Shown: positions 26,641 to 35,117, counted from the stretch's first letter. The stretch is 64,000 bases of DNA from an uncultured Collinsella sp. (GCA_958450865.1 CAUDNY010000008.1:1-64000); one strand, 5' to 3'. Numbers and translations: made by a program. The notes: generated from the sequence alone by a model not told the origin.

Positions 26641-26792
26641 GGGTCCTCCTGACGTTGGTTTCGTTGCCTCGTTCTTACCCGCCGAACCAAAACCGTAATC
26701 GCGCAGCCGGCCCCAAACAATGCAAGCTACCAAGTGGAAAAGTTGGTTTGCATAAAACTTCAGCCAGAATGTGATAAACCGGTGGGATGGTT

Positions 26793-26805
26793 AAACGTTT
26801 TATCC
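26793..26805. promoter_or_regulatory. AAACGTTTTATCC motif upstream of the 96-residue protein
   Basis: The 13-bp motif recurs exactly at 33424-33436 upstream of ilvE. AAACGTTT within this copy is palindromic with a central CG, the style of LacI/CcpA-family operators. The rest of 26641-26930 shows nothing recognisable. Confidence 0.3.
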
Positions 26806-26930
26806 CGTCTACCCTGCGGTTTTTTACCACTTGCCTAAATGATGTGCGCATAAGCTCTGATAAAGGTTTTACTAAAGGAGCACCAACGTTTATCAACGCG
26901 CCATGGTGGCGCCGGGCCAGGAGGTAAATC

Positions 26931-27221
26931 ATGTTCCAGGCTGGAGATGTCGTCGAGACCGACTTCGAAGGATTTCTGAAGCTGCTGCGTTCCAAGACGC
27001 GCGCTTTTGTGTCGATTAACGATCACGAGTACTACATCACGCACACCGATGGCTATTGGCGTGTTCAGGATTGCGAGGCCCTCAACGATAAGGGCCACTT
27101 TACTGACTGCTCCGAGCTGGTCAACACGGTCTGCGAGGTCGTCGAACTGCCGTGGATCTGCGGCAAGAGCCTGCACGACAGCTTCTCGGGCGCCACGGTC
27201 TACGAGGCCGTCGCTGCTTAA
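26931..27221 (+). CDS. Hypothetical small acidic protein
   Basis: The 96-residue soluble protein has no signal peptide or transmembrane segment. It is acidic and rich in Asp, Glu and aromatic residues, with four cysteines (in DCEAL, DCSEL, TVCEV and WICGK). I do not recognise a domain. A textbook CAGGAGG site lies seven bases before the ATG, and a strong terminator follows, so it is very likely expressed on its own. Confidence 0.75.
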   Translation: MFQAGDVVETDFEGFLKLLRSKTRAFVSINDHEYYITHTDGYWRVQDCEALNDKGHFTDCSELVNTVCEVVELPWICGKSLHDSFSGATVYEAVAA

Positions 27222-27247
27222 CAGCCAACACTCGATATTCTCTCGCA

Positions 27248-27290
27248 ACCGCCGGCGCCGCCCCCCCCCGCGCCGGCGGTCTTTTTTGTC
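27248..27290 (+). terminator. Terminator of the 96-residue protein gene
   Basis: ACCGCCGGCGC (27248-27258) pairs with GCGCCGGCGGT (27270-27280) around a C-rich loop, followed by CTTTTTTG. Confidence 0.95.
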
Positions 27291-27329
27291 GATATACTTA
27301 TGAAGAGCCGACCATAAACAACGAACTTG

Positions 27330-27388
27330 TTGACGATAGTCAAAACTCGGACTAATGTAGAGATATGAATTGGTCAAAACTCGGACTA
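27330..27388 (+). promoter_or_regulatory. MarR-operon promoter with two identical 16-bp operators
   Basis: TTGACG (27330-27335) and TAATGT (27353-27358) are 17 bp apart. GTCAAAACTCGGACTA occurs exactly twice, at 27339-27354 across the spacer and at 27373-27388 downstream. The 34-bp phase is close to three helical turns, suiting a regulator such as the MarR protein encoded next. Confidence 0.65.
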
Positions 27389-27404
27389 TCGAATGGTGGG
27401 AGAG

Positions 27405-27905
27405 ATGAATAGTGCAGTTAGCCCGGTCGATTTCGACCGGATGCTCAACGGGCTTGTCCGTATCTATTCGGAGTTCGCACGCACCTGCGGTCTTTCGGAC
27501 TGCGCCTACTGGATGCTCGTCGACACGAGTGCAGCGGGCGGCAGCGTTGCCGTGAGTCGGCTGACGAGTGAATGGTTCTACAGCAAACAGACCATCAATT
27601 CGGCGATTAAGACGCTTAGGGCGCGAGGGCTTGCGACGTTGGAGTTTGCCGAGGGCAGTCGTAAGAACAAGGTTGTGCGACTGACCGAAGAAGGCGTGCG
27701 GTTTGCCAAGCGCTACGCGTTGCCGGCGCAAAAAGCCGAGCAACAGGCATTCGAGGCACTCGAGCCGTGGGAACAGCGCGAGATCATGCGCTTGGTCGGT
27801 AAGTTCTCCCATGTTCTTAACGAAGAGTGCGAGGCATTTAAACGGCAAGTGGCCGCCGAGAACGAGGCTGACGATAAGGGCGAGGGGGACACATGCGACT
27901 CTTAA
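27405..27905 (+). CDS. MarR-family transcriptional regulator
   Basis: The 166-residue winged-helix protein has the MarR core SKQTINSAIKTLRARGLATLEF followed by a basic wing (SRKNKVVRLTEEG). It heads an operon with two ABC exporter genes, the usual setting for a drug- or metabolite-sensing repressor. Two identical repeats in its promoter are probable binding sites, so it is likely autoregulated. The start is uncertain: ATG 27405 has GGGAG only two bases upstream, while ATG 27393 has no site. Its last 13 bp overlap the next gene. Confidence 0.85.
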   Translation: MNSAVSPVDFDRMLNGLVRIYSEFARTCGLSDCAYWMLVDTSAAGGSVAVSRLTSEWFYSKQTINSAIKTLRARGLATLEFAEGSRKNKVVRLTEEGVRFAKRYALPAQKAEQQAFEALEPWEQREIMRLVGKFSHVLNEECEAFKRQVAAENEADDKGEGDTCDS

Positions 27906-29629
27906 TGAGGTTTATGAGGCCGTACCGCGGTCTGATTGCGGTGACGCTGTTTGCGGTGCTGATAGATAACGTCGGCACGCTGTTGGTTCCCACGATGCTG
28001 GCGAACATGGTCAACACCGGTATTACCACGGGCGATATCGACTATATTTTACGCAACGGCCTGTACATGCTTATCGCGACCGGCATGGCCAGCGGCGGCA
28101 CGGTGCTGGGCTGCTATCTTTCGGCGCGCCTGGCCGCCAACGTGGCCTGCGATATCCGCAATGCCGTGTACGACAAGTCGCTCGAGCTGTCCGCTAGCGA
28201 CTTTGAACGCTTTGGCACGGGTTCGATGATCACGCGCTCGCTCAACGACATCAACGTGATTCAGCAAGCTGTCCTTCAGACGATTCAGCTGGTGCTGCCG
28301 GTGCCGTTCTTGGCCGTGGCAGGCATCATTTTTGCTTGGTTCATCGATCCCGCCATGGGCACGCTGCTGGGCGTAGTCGTTGCGATCGTGCTGGTGGCGG
28401 CGGTCTTTACCGTTGCCAACGCCGCGCCGATCTTTATGCGCCTGCAGAGCTTTATCGACCGCATGAACGTGGTGCTGCGCGAGAACATCGTGGGCGTGCG
28501 CGTCATCCGCGCATTTAACAAGGAGCGCCACGAGGAGCAGCGCCTGGACGAGGTGTTTAGCGATTACGCGGCCAACGCCATCAAGGTCAATCACCTGTTT
28601 GTGGGTCTCGACAGCTCCAGCTTCTTTTTGATGAATATCGCCGAGGTGGCGGTGCTGTGGGTGGGTGGCAACCGCGTGGGCGTCCACGCCATGCAAATCG
28701 GCAGCATCTCGGCCGTGTTGGAATACGCGATCTTGATCCTGTTCTTTGTGATGATGGCGCAGATGGTGATTCTGACGCTTCCGCGCGCTGCGGCGTGCCT
28801 CAACCGCGCGCAACAGGTGCTCGAAATCGAGCCGAGCATTGTGGACGGCAAGGCTACGCTGGATACGTGCGTGGCGGAGCCTGTTGACGGTGCCGATGCG
28901 GTTGCCGTGTTCGACCATATGTCGTTCCGTTTTGACGATGCCGACGAGGACACCCTGTGCAACCTGAGTTTTGCCTGCCGCCGTGGACAGACGACCGCAA
29001 TCGTGGGCTCAACGGGCTCGGGCAAGTCAACGGTGGCCAAGCTCTTGCTTCGCTTCCACGATGCCACGAAGGGCGCCATTCGCCTGAACGGCGTCGATCT
29101 GCGCGACCTTTCGCAAGACGACATCCGCGGGCGTATCGCCTATGTACCGCAGAAGGCATGGCTGTTCTCGGGTACCGTGGCGAGCAACCTGCGCTTTGGT
29201 AACGAGGGTGCGACCGAGGCTGACATGCTCCATGCGCTGGAGGTTGCCCAGAGCACCTTTGTGCTCGACCAGCCCCAGGGGCTCGATACCCCGGTGGCGC
29301 AGGGCGGCACGAACTTTTCGGGTGGTCAGCGCCAGCGCCTGGCGATTGCCCGCGCACTCATGAAACATGCCGATTTGTATATCTTCGACGACAGTTTTTC
29401 GGCCTTGGACTTTAAGACCGATGCGGCACTGCGCCATGCGCTGCAGGACGAGACGTGCGATGCCGCGGTGCTCATCATCGCCCAGCGCATCTCGACTATT
29501 TTGCATGCCGATCAGATCGTGGTGCTCAAGGACGGCGAGGTCGTGGGCCTGGGCACGCACGACGAGCTTATGGAAACCTGCGAGGTGTACCGCGCTATCG
29601 CGGAATCGCAAATGAAGGGAGGTGAGTAG
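27893..29629 (+). CDS. ABC exporter half-transporter, degenerate-site subunit
   Basis: The 578-residue protein has six transmembrane helices (about residues 1-310) fused to an ATPase domain. Walker A is GSTGSGKST and the signature NFSGGQRQR. Walker B reads LYIFDDSFSALD, with Asp in place of the catalytic Glu. That pattern marks the degenerate half of a heterodimeric type IV exporter. The partner is the next gene. It starts inside the MarR gene after GAGGGGGAC, so translation is coupled. Drug, lipid or peptide export is typical; substrate unknown. Confidence 0.9.
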   Translation: MRLLMRFMRPYRGLIAVTLFAVLIDNVGTLLVPTMLANMVNTGITTGDIDYILRNGLYMLIATGMASGGTVLGCYLSARLAANVACDIRNAVYDKSLELSASDFERFGTGSMITRSLNDINVIQQAVLQTIQLVLPVPFLAVAGIIFAWFIDPAMGTLLGVVVAIVLVAAVFTVANAAPIFMRLQSFIDRMNVVLRENIVGVRVIRAFNKERHEEQRLDEVFSDYAANAIKVNHLFVGLDSSSFFLMNIAEVAVLWVGGNRVGVHAMQIGSISAVLEYAILILFFVMMAQMVILTLPRAAACLNRAQQVLEIEPSIVDGKATLDTCVAEPVDGADAVAVFDHMSFRFDDADEDTLCNLSFACRRGQTTAIVGSTGSGKSTVAKLLLRFHDATKGAIRLNGVDLRDLSQDDIRGRIAYVPQKAWLFSGTVASNLRFGNEGATEADMLHALEVAQSTFVLDQPQGLDTPVAQGGTNFSGGQRQRLAIARALMKHADLYIFDDSFSALDFKTDAALRHALQDETCDAAVLIIAQRISTILHADQIVVLKDGEVVGLGTHDELMETCEVYRAIAESQMKGGE

Positions 29630-29630
29630 C

Positions 29631-31634
29631 ATGACCGAGGAGCTCAAGAGGCAGAGCATCGCCGATGACGCCGCGGCTGCAGAGACAGTCGAGGAGACGG
29701 GCGCCGTGCCCGACCTGGACGAAGCCGCCAAGGCAGCGGCGGAGCGCGAGGCTCGCCGCCAGGCGCTCTACGAGGAAAACGAGCGCGCCGAGGACGAGCG
29801 CGCCCGCGCCGAGGCGGAGCGCATGCGCGACGTTGACGACGAGGACGAGGACGAGACGCCCCGCGACACCTGGGCGACGGTGCGCCGCCTGTGGAGCGAG
29901 GCCGCCGGCGACCATTGGCGCTTCTATATCGTGTTCGCGAGTGTCGTGTTCTATGCCATCTTTAACACCGCGGCGCCGGCTTACAGCGCCCGCGTAATCG
30001 ATGAGCTGTGGGGGCACATGAAGCTGGCGTTTGCCAACAACACTACCTTCAGCATTACCTGGGAGAACTGCGGCAGGACCATCTTCATCTACTTTATGAT
30101 CTGGACCGCCGCCGCCTCGTTCTACGCACTCCAGAGCTTTTTGATGTCGAGCGTTGCCGAGCGCCTCAACCTGCGCCTACGCAACCGCATCGCACAAAAG
30201 CTCAACCGTCTGCCGCTTGCCTACTTTGACGCGCATCGTCCCGGCGAGGTCGTCAGCCGTGCGACCAACGACTTGGACAAGATGTCCGAGAGCATGCAGC
30301 GCGGCCTGCTGCAGCTTCTGGTGTCGATCGGTACCGTGGTGGGCGCCGTGAGCGTGATGTTCGTGTTTAGCGTGCCGCTCACACTCGTCTTTTTGTTCTT
30401 TACGGCACTTTCGCTGCTGGTGACGAAGGTCGTGTCGCGCCGCACGCACGATGTGACGGGCGAGCGCCAGGAGTGGGTGTCCAAGATTACGAGCGCGGTC
30501 GAGGAAGGCTACTCGGGCCGTCTGGTGATCCGTGCGTTTAACCGCGAGCACCAGAGCTCTGCCGAGGTACACGAGGCTTCGAAGGAGCTGGCGCGCGTGA
30601 GCACCAAGGCCGACTTTATGATTAACGCCGTCGGCCCCGCGGTGCGCTTTATCGGCCGCTTGGCGCAGATCGTGATCGCGCTGGTGGGCTGCAGTATGCT
30701 GGTTGCCGGGCATATGACCGTCGGCGTGTTCCAGGCGTTCTTCCAGTTTATCTACGAGGCGTCCGAGCCCATGACGCAGCTGTCGTTTACCTTTAACTCG
30801 CTGCAGAGTGCGCTGGCGAGTGCGGAGCGCGTGTTCGACCTGCTCGACGAGCCCGAGATGGAGGCCGATCCGTTGCCGGCGGCCGCCGCCAAGCTGCCGG
30901 GCAAGGTGGAGGGCCGTGTTGCTTTTGAGCATGTGCGCTTTGGCTATGCGCCCGACAAACCGCTTATGCGAGACGTGTCGTTTACCGCCGAGCCGGGCCA
31001 AAAAATCGCGGTGGTGGGAACCACGGGCGCGGGCAAGACCACGCTCATCAATCTGCTCATGCGCTTCTACGAGATCGACGGTGGCCGCATTACCCTCGAC
31101 GGTGTGGACACGAGCCGCATGGACCGCGGCGAGCTGCGCCAGCAGTTTGGAATGGTGTTGCAGGACGCCTGGTTGTTCGATGGCACCATTGCCGAGAACA
31201 TCGCCTATGGCTGTCCCGAGGCGACGCGCGAGGAGATTGTCGCGGCCGCGCGTGCCGCTCAGGTCGACTTCTTTGTGCGCACTATGCCGCAGGGCTACGA
31301 CACGCGTGTGGCTAACGATGCCGAGAGCATCAGCCAGGGCCAACGTCAGCTGCTGACCATCGCGCGCGTGCTGCTCAACAACCCGGCGATCCTCATCCTG
31401 GATGAGGCGACGTCGAGCGTGGACACGCGCACCGAGCTCGCCATCGGCCGCGCCATGGACGCGCTCATGCGCGGGCGCACGAGCTTTGTGATCGCGCACC
31501 GTCTGTCGACGATCGTCGATGCCGACCTCATCCTGGTCATGGATCACGGCAATATCATCGAGCAGGGTACGCACAAGGAGCTGCTGGCTGCCGAGGGCGC
31601 TTATGCCGACCTCTACTTGAGCCAGTTCGCATAA
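29631..31634 (+). CDS. ABC exporter half-transporter, catalytic subunit with charged N-terminal extension
   Basis: The 667-residue subunit pairs with the preceding gene. About 85 N-terminal residues are highly charged and Ala/Glu/Asp/Arg-rich (EREARRQALYEENERAEDER), probably a cytoplasmic helix not found in typical exporters. Six membrane helices follow, then Walker A GTTGAGKTT, signature SISQGQRQL, Walker B LILDEATSSVD with the catalytic Glu, and H-loop AHRLS. ATG 29631 has GGGAGGTGA upstream; an in-frame GTG at 29622 is an alternative. Confidence 0.92.
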   Translation: MTEELKRQSIADDAAAAETVEETGAVPDLDEAAKAAAEREARRQALYEENERAEDERARAEAERMRDVDDEDEDETPRDTWATVRRLWSEAAGDHWRFYIVFASVVFYAIFNTAAPAYSARVIDELWGHMKLAFANNTTFSITWENCGRTIFIYFMIWTAAASFYALQSFLMSSVAERLNLRLRNRIAQKLNRLPLAYFDAHRPGEVVSRATNDLDKMSESMQRGLLQLLVSIGTVVGAVSVMFVFSVPLTLVFLFFTALSLLVTKVVSRRTHDVTGERQEWVSKITSAVEEGYSGRLVIRAFNREHQSSAEVHEASKELARVSTKADFMINAVGPAVRFIGRLAQIVIALVGCSMLVAGHMTVGVFQAFFQFIYEASEPMTQLSFTFNSLQSALASAERVFDLLDEPEMEADPLPAAAAKLPGKVEGRVAFEHVRFGYAPDKPLMRDVSFTAEPGQKIAVVGTTGAGKTTLINLLMRFYEIDGGRITLDGVDTSRMDRGELRQQFGMVLQDAWLFDGTIAENIAYGCPEATREEIVAAARAAQVDFFVRTMPQGYDTRVANDAESISQGQRQLLTIARVLLNNPAILILDEATSSVDTRTELAIGRAMDALMRGRTSFVIAHRLSTIVDADLILVMDHGNIIEQGTHKELLAAEGAYADLYLSQFA

Positions 31635-31665
31635 GGTGACAAAGGGGCAGTCCCGCATGTCACAT
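31633..31665. repeat. GTGACAAAGGG-type palindromic repeat
   Basis: GGTGACAAAGGGGCAGTCCC continues into ATGTCACATCG, an imperfect hairpin directly after the exporter operon. A nearly perfect relative is at 55127-55159. Confidence 0.65.
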
Positions 31666-31672
31666 CGAAAAG

Positions 31673-31710
31673 AAGGCGCGCCGGGGGCGGATTCCCTGGC
31701 GCGCCTTTGC
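31673..31710. terminator. Bidirectional terminator between the exporter operon and cysE
   Basis: AAGGCGCGCC (31673-31682) and GGCGCGCCTT (31699-31708) pair with an inner GGG/CCC. The minus-strand side has the better T tail (TTCTTTTCG), so it chiefly serves cysE. Confidence 0.8.
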
Positions 31711-31744
31711 GTTGGCGTTCATGCTGTGGCGGCTGCCCGCGGCC

Positions 31745-32449
31745 CTAGCGTTCGTCCACGAGCTTGGCGACGAGGGCTTTGAGCTCGGCCACCTCTCGCT
31801 CGAGTTCCTTGACGCGGCGGGCATTCTCGGTGATGCCCTGACGGTTGAGGGCGCTCTGCTCGGCGGCATCGTCGGGCATGTACTCGCGATGCTGCTTGGC
31901 GTCGAAGCTCTCCTCGAACACGCGGCAGCCGTTGCGCTTGATGATGCGCCCGGGTACGCCCACGACGGTGCAGTTGTCGGGCACGTCCTTGACGACGACC
32001 GAGTTGCCGCCGATCTTGACGTTGTTGCCAATGTGGATGTTGCCAAGTACCTTGGCGCCCGTGCCCACCGTGACATTGTTACCCAGGGTGGGGTGGCGTT
32101 TGCCGGTCTCGTTGCCGGTGCCACCGAGCGTGACGCCCTGGTAGAGCACACAGTTGTCGCCCACGATGGTAGTCTCGCCAATAACGACGCCCATGGCGTG
32201 GTCGATAAAGAAGTGCTTGCCGATCTGCGCGGCGGGATGAATCTCGACGCCGGTGATGTGGCGGGTGATTTGCGAGAGCACACGGGCGAGCGAGCGATGG
32301 CCGTGCTCCCAGAGCCAGTGCTCGGGCACATGATTCCACTTGGCATGCAGGCCGGGGTAGGACAGGAAGATGACCAGGGCACTTTGCGCGGCAGGGTCCT
32401 GCGCCTGGACGGTCTTGATGTCCTCGCGAATGGTATTGATAAAGCTCAC
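31745..32449 (-). CDS. cysE: Serine O-acetyltransferase
   Basis: CysE acetylates L-serine with acetyl-CoA, giving O-acetylserine for cysteine synthesis. The 234-residue protein has a helical N-terminal domain and a left-handed beta-helix of hexapeptide repeats ([39 protein letters not shown]). The catalytic His-Asp region [13 protein letters not shown] is present. The last 45 residues form a probable coiled coil, ending [18 protein letters not shown], which is longer than usual. Translation starts at GTG 32449 after GGGAGGG. No cysteine synthase gene is nearby. Confidence 0.93.
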   Translation of the reverse strand: MSFINTIREDIKTVQAQDPAAQSALVIFLSYPGLHAKWNHVPEHWLWEHGHRSLARVLSQITRHITGVEIHPAAQIGKHFFIDHAMGVVIGETTIVGDNCVLYQGVTLGGTGNETGKRHPTLGNNVTVGTGAKVLGNIHIGNNVKIGGNSVVVKDVPDNCTVVGVPGRIIKRNGCRVFEESFDAKQHREYMPDDAAEQSALNRQGITENARRVKELEREVAELKALVAKLVDER

Positions 32450-32490
32450 CGGCCGCCCTCCCTTAGCGCCGTGACAATGCGATTCACTAA

Positions 32491-32508
32491 AGTATAGCGA
32501 TTCGCTAG
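32491..32508 (-). promoter_or_regulatory. cysE promoter with overlapping palindrome
   Basis: On the minus strand TATACT (32491-32496) is a good -10 about 42 bp before the GTG. Just upstream, TAGCG-ATT-CGCTA (32496-32508) is a perfect dyad, and GCGATTCRCTA occurs twice (32479-32489, 32497-32507). A repressor, perhaps sensing sulfur status, may bind here. Confidence 0.45.
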
Positions 32509-32673
32509 GGATTAGGAAGGGCGATCTTGCTTTGCTTTGGGCGACAAGTGTCAGTTATGCAAACTTGCTGGTAATGAAGTAAGACTTTTGAGGGGTTTGG
32601 CCCGCGCTCGCGCCGCAACCGTATACTGGTCAACTTGGACGTGTCCGCGCCCACAACTGAGAGGTTTTACTTC

Positions 32674-33321
32674 ATGGGTTTCATCAATTTCATTGCCGAG
32701 CTGCTTAAGGACCCGCGCACCGCGATCGCCAGCTGGATCGCCGCCGGCCCGCTTATGGCCTACGGCTGCGTGTTCCTGATCATCTTTATCGAGACGGGCG
32801 TGGTGTTCTTCCCGTTCCTTCCCGGCGACTCACTGCTGTTTGCCTCGGGCTTCTTTGCCCATAACGGCGGCTTTAACATCGTGGCGCTTCTGACCACCGC
32901 ATGGGCCGCAGCCATCCTGGGCGATCAGTGCAACTTTATGATCGGCCACTTCTTTGGCCGCAAAATCATCGCCTCGGGCAAGGTAAAGGCCATGACGCCC
33001 GAGCGCATTAAAAAGTCCGAGGATTTCTTGGACAAGTGGGGTCACCTGGCCATCTTCCTCGGTCGCTTCTTCCCGTTCATCCGCACCTTTGTGCCTTTTA
33101 TCGCCGGTATGGGCGGCATGCACTGGCGCAACTTTGTCATCTTTAACGTGCTGGGTGGCATTACCTGGTCAACGGTCTTTACGCTGCTGGGCTACTTCTT
33201 TGGCGGCATTCCGTTTGTGCAGGAGCACTTTGAGCTGCTGATCGTCGGCATCGTCGCCGTGTCGATTATCCCGACCGTGGTCGGTCTGGTTAAGGCCAAG
33301 CTCGGTAAAAAGAACGCCTAG
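32674..33321 (+). CDS. DedA-family membrane protein
   Basis: The 215-residue integral membrane protein belongs to the DedA/VTT (SNARE-associated) family. Members take part in lipid flipping (several act on undecaprenyl phosphate) and membrane homeostasis. It has about five hydrophobic segments and the family motifs FFPFLPGDSLLFASGF and FLGRFFPFIRTFVPFIAGMGGM, which includes the conserved F/Y-x-R-x-x-P stretch. The start at 32674 is chosen by the CTGAGAGG site and homologue-like N-terminus. A terminator follows. Confidence 0.9.
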   Translation: MGFINFIAELLKDPRTAIASWIAAGPLMAYGCVFLIIFIETGVVFFPFLPGDSLLFASGFFAHNGGFNIVALLTTAWAAAILGDQCNFMIGHFFGRKIIASGKVKAMTPERIKKSEDFLDKWGHLAIFLGRFFPFIRTFVPFIAGMGGMHWRNFVIFNVLGGITWSTVFTLLGYFFGGIPFVQEHFELLIVGIVAVSIIPTVVGLVKAKLGKKNA

Positions 33322-33349
33322 TCCGAGCTTGTTTTCGGACGTTAATTCC

Positions 33350-33385
33350 AAGGCCCGTCATCGGATTCGATGGCGGGCCTTTTGT
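33350..33385 (+). terminator. Terminator of the DedA gene
   Basis: AAGGCCCGTCATCG pairs with CGATGGCGGGCCTT (one-base bulge) around GATT, then TTTGTG. A second small hairpin, GTCCGAGC/TTCGGAC, lies at 33321-33340. Confidence 0.88.
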
Positions 33386-33423
33386 GTTGAAAGCAAATGA
33401 AAATACTTTACTTAGTTAAAGAA

Positions 33424-33457
33424 AAACGTTTTATCCAAGGCGTGCGGGGAGTACAAT
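33424..33457 (+). promoter_or_regulatory. Probable ilvE promoter region
   Basis: TACAAT at 33452-33457 is a good -10, with TTTTAT near 33429 as a weak -35. AAACGTTTTATCC at 33424-33436 matches 26793-26805 exactly. The leader from about 33465 to 33611 has no T-box motif that I can see. Confidence 0.45.
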
Positions 33458-33611
33458 CACCTGCATGCGAATCGACGCGCTATCGGCTTTGATGCTGCCC
33501 GCGTGTCCTGCCCGGCTCTACGCTTCCGGGTATGCGACGTTGCGACGCGGCCGGCTTCGGTCCTTACGTGCGGGTTCGCGAGTATGCAACCGTGTATGTA
33601 AGGAGCGACAT

Positions 33612-34664
33612 ATGACTGTCGAGAAGAAGGATATCGATTGGGGTAGCCTCGGCTTTGGCTACATGAAGACCGATTACAGCTACGAGGCCCATTGGAAGGA
33701 CGGCGAGTGGGACGAGGGCGGCCTGACCACCGACCACACCCTGCATGTCTCCGAGTGCGGCGGCATCTTCCATTACTGCCAGGAGGTCTTTGAGGGCCTG
33801 AAGGCCTACACCGCCGAGGACGGCAGCATCGTCTGTTTCCGTCCCGATATGAACGCCGAGCGTATGTATAACTCTGCCCAGCGTCTGGAGATGCCCCCGT
33901 TCCCCAAGGACAAGTTCGTTGAGGCTGTCAAGCAGGTCGTTTCTGCCAACGCCGCCTGGGTTCCGCCTTTCGGCTCCGGTGCAACCCTGTACGTGCGTCC
34001 GTTTATGATCGGCTCCGGTGACGTGATCGGCGTGGCTCCCGCTCCTGAGTACACGTTCCGTATTCTCGTGACCCCGGTCGGTCCGTACTTTAAGGGTGGC
34101 CTTAAGCCCGTCAAGCTGCGCGTTTCCGAGTACGACCGCGCCGCACCGCACGGCACCGGCAACATCAAGGCCGGCCTCAACTACGCCATGTCCCTGAAGC
34201 CCACGATGGAGGCTCACCGCGAGGGCTATGCCGAGAACCTGTATCTCGACTCCGAGTCCCGCACCTATGTCGAGGAGACCGGCGGCGCCAACGTGCTGTT
34301 CGTGAAGGAGGACGGCACCCTCGTCGTTCCGCAGTCGCACACCGACTCCATCCTGCCCTCTATCACCCGTCGTTCGCTCGTTCAGGTTGCTCAGGACCTG
34401 GGCATTACCGTCGACCAACGCCCTGTCGAGTGGGCCGAGGTCAAGGCCGGTACCTTTGTCGAGTGCGGCCTGTGCGGCACCGCTGCCGTTATCTCCCCGG
34501 TCGGCGAGATCGACAACAAGGTTTACGGCGCCGACGAGACCGTGACCTTCCCGGCTGGCTACACCGAGATCGGCCCTGTGATGAAGAAGCTTCGCGAGAC
34601 CCTGACTGGTATCCAGTCTGGTGCTGTTGAAGATAAGCACAACTGGGTTTACACCGTCGCGTAA
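33612..34664 (+). CDS. ilvE: Branched-chain amino acid aminotransferase
   Basis: IlvE interconverts Leu, Ile and Val with their 2-oxo acids using glutamate or 2-oxoglutarate and PLP. The 350-residue class IV aminotransferase has EVFEGLKAY near residue 60, the PLP lysine in GTGNIKAGLNYAMSL, the YVEETGGANVLFV stretch, and the ECGLCGTAAVISPV region near the C-terminus. AAGGAGCG precedes the ATG at 33612; an upstream in-frame ATG at 33465 lies in the leader. Length is standard for this subgroup. Confidence 0.95.
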   Translation: MTVEKKDIDWGSLGFGYMKTDYSYEAHWKDGEWDEGGLTTDHTLHVSECGGIFHYCQEVFEGLKAYTAEDGSIVCFRPDMNAERMYNSAQRLEMPPFPKDKFVEAVKQVVSANAAWVPPFGSGATLYVRPFMIGSGDVIGVAPAPEYTFRILVTPVGPYFKGGLKPVKLRVSEYDRAAPHGTGNIKAGLNYAMSLKPTMEAHREGYAENLYLDSESRTYVEETGGANVLFVKEDGTLVVPQSHTDSILPSITRRSLVQVAQDLGITVDQRPVEWAEVKAGTFVECGLCGTAAVISPVGEIDNKVYGADETVTFPAGYTEIGPVMKKLRETLTGIQSGAVEDKHNWVYTVA

Positions 34665-34680
34665 GCTGCCATAGCTGTTC

Positions 34681-34805
34681 GGCCCGAGGGCAACCTTCCT
34701 TTCCGGCGCGTCCTCGGACATGAAAGAACCTCCGCTGCGCACTTCGTGCGGCGGAGGTTCTTTCGTCCTGCGGAGTGCGCCGGAAAGGAAGGTTGCCCTC
34801 GGGCC
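34681..34805. repeat. Palindromic element E2: private 29-bp arms with inner hairpin
   Basis: Perfect arms at 34681-34709 and 34777-34805 enclose 67 bp. Inside, GAAAGAACCTCCGC and GCGGAGGTTCTTTC form a second perfect hairpin (34722-34764). The layout matches E1, E4 and E5 but the sequence does not. It follows ilvE and has no ORF. Confidence 0.9.
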
Positions 34806-34856
34806 TGCGTTACCTCGGCGCTGCCGTTACGGGCAATATAGATCTGAATTAAAGAT

Positions 34857-34890
34857 GGCGCGCGGCCTTTTAGGCCGCGCTTTTGTTTTG
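34857..34890 (+). terminator. Terminator downstream of ilvE and element E2
   Basis: GCGCGGCC (34860-34867) and GGCCGCGC (34873-34880) enclose TTTTA, then TTTTGTTTTGG. The ilvE transcript may therefore include element E2. Confidence 0.92.
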
Positions 34891-34918
34891 GTTCGCGCCA
34901 TGTGGGGGTGATGGCGAC

Positions 34919-35117
34919 GTGCATTTTTGCGAGTATTCTGCAACCGAAGGCCCCTGCATACCGACCTCGGGCAAAAAATCGGGATTTCTCGATGTTTTCT
35001 ACGAATGATGGGCGGGGTTATGGGCTGACAGCGTTTGATTTGCAGGGATATTCGCGGTCTTTGGCATTTATCGTAGCGCCCGAAGCCCTTGGTTATGTTG
35101 AATACTCCTAAAAATGC
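34919..35117. repeat. 199-bp MITE-like element with imperfect terminal inverted repeats
   Basis: It begins GTGCATTTTTGCGAGTATTC and ends GAATACTCCTAAAAATGCAC, whose reverse complement differs at two of 20 positions; pairing continues inward with gaps. The interior is AT-rich next to its flanks and codes for nothing credible. It lies in the 561-bp gap between ilvE and lemA. Confidence 0.65.

Noticed and set aside
33465..33611. Leader peptide or T-box controlling ilvE
   Set aside because: The in-frame upstream stretch is not rich in Ile, Leu or Val, and no T-box motif or attenuator hairpin was found.
34902..35111. A 69-residue plus-strand gene
   Set aside because: It lies inside the inverted-repeat element, with no ribosome site and no recognisable protein features.
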